From Candidatus Methanoperedens sp. (lineage in GTDB: Archaea; Halobacteriota; Methanosarcinia; Methanosarcinales; Methanoperedenaceae), in the NCBI GenBank assembly GCA_027460605.1, contig JAPZAN010000005.1, positions 1 to 6,542 of the forward strand: DNA of 6,542 bases, written 5' to 3'. Under the pieces are notes generated by a model. That model had not been told where the DNA came from. It did not search any database and worked only from the letters and a program-made list of their open reading frames with translations. The stretch's first letter is position 1. Every line of letters starts with the position of its first letter. This document shows positions 6,476 through 6,542 of the stretch, in pieces. The translations under genes and the position numbers were made by a program.

Positions 6476-6542
6476 TATTCAAATCAGCTTTACATTCCTC
6501 TTCTTATTCAGTTTGTCATGCAATTTCCCATCAGTTGTTAAT

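Noticed and set aside
6484..6542. Short minus-strand open stretch at the right edge, possibly the 3' end of a convergent gene
   Set aside because: Only 19 codons are visible, of lysine-rich sequence with no family match. An open run of this length is expected by chance.

Overview
The window looks like a piece of an archaeal chromosome, most likely from a methanogen or anaerobic methane oxidiser of the Methanosarcinales / Methanoperedens type. This placement is inference. It rests on the CcmE variant with a cysteine haem-binding motif, the moderate GC content, T-rich tracts in place of classical bacterial terminators, and an intergenic spacer filled with repeats. No rRNA, tRNA, CRISPR array or complete mobile element was seen, and no marker gene fixes the lineage.

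Layout from left to right. Positions 1-678 hold the 3' part of a DEDDy-type RNase H-fold exonuclease of the YprB-like family, cut by the left edge. It converges with a TauE/SafE-family membrane permease on the minus strand (659-1405), and the two 3' ends overlap by 20 bases. A short divergent promoter region (1406-1490) separates the permease from a plus-strand CcmE-like haem chaperone (1491-1907). A 220-bp spacer with a T-rich tract and two pairs of inverted repeats follows. Next comes an APC-superfamily amino-acid/polyamine permease (2128-3417). A 421-bp spacer with at least three unrelated repeat structures leads to a full-length MutS mismatch-repair protein (3839-6448). The last 94 bases are pyrimidine-rich and hold no supportable gene.

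The genes do not form one pathway. They are single housekeeping or accessory genes (DNA/RNA processing, anion export, cytochrome c maturation, amino-acid transport, mismatch repair), each apparently with its own promoter. CcmE implies that the organism makes c-type cytochromes, and the rest of the Ccm machinery must lie elsewhere.

The most unusual part is non-coding. In 3442-3588 a long inverted repeat encloses three perfect or near-perfect hairpins, giving a cloverleaf-like fold with a competing alternative hairpin. Beside it lie a palindrome built from 9-nt units (3617-3680) and a CTTTGCG-type repeat (3722-3751). Whether this element is a structured RNA, a miniature mobile element or a repeat family cannot be settled from one copy.
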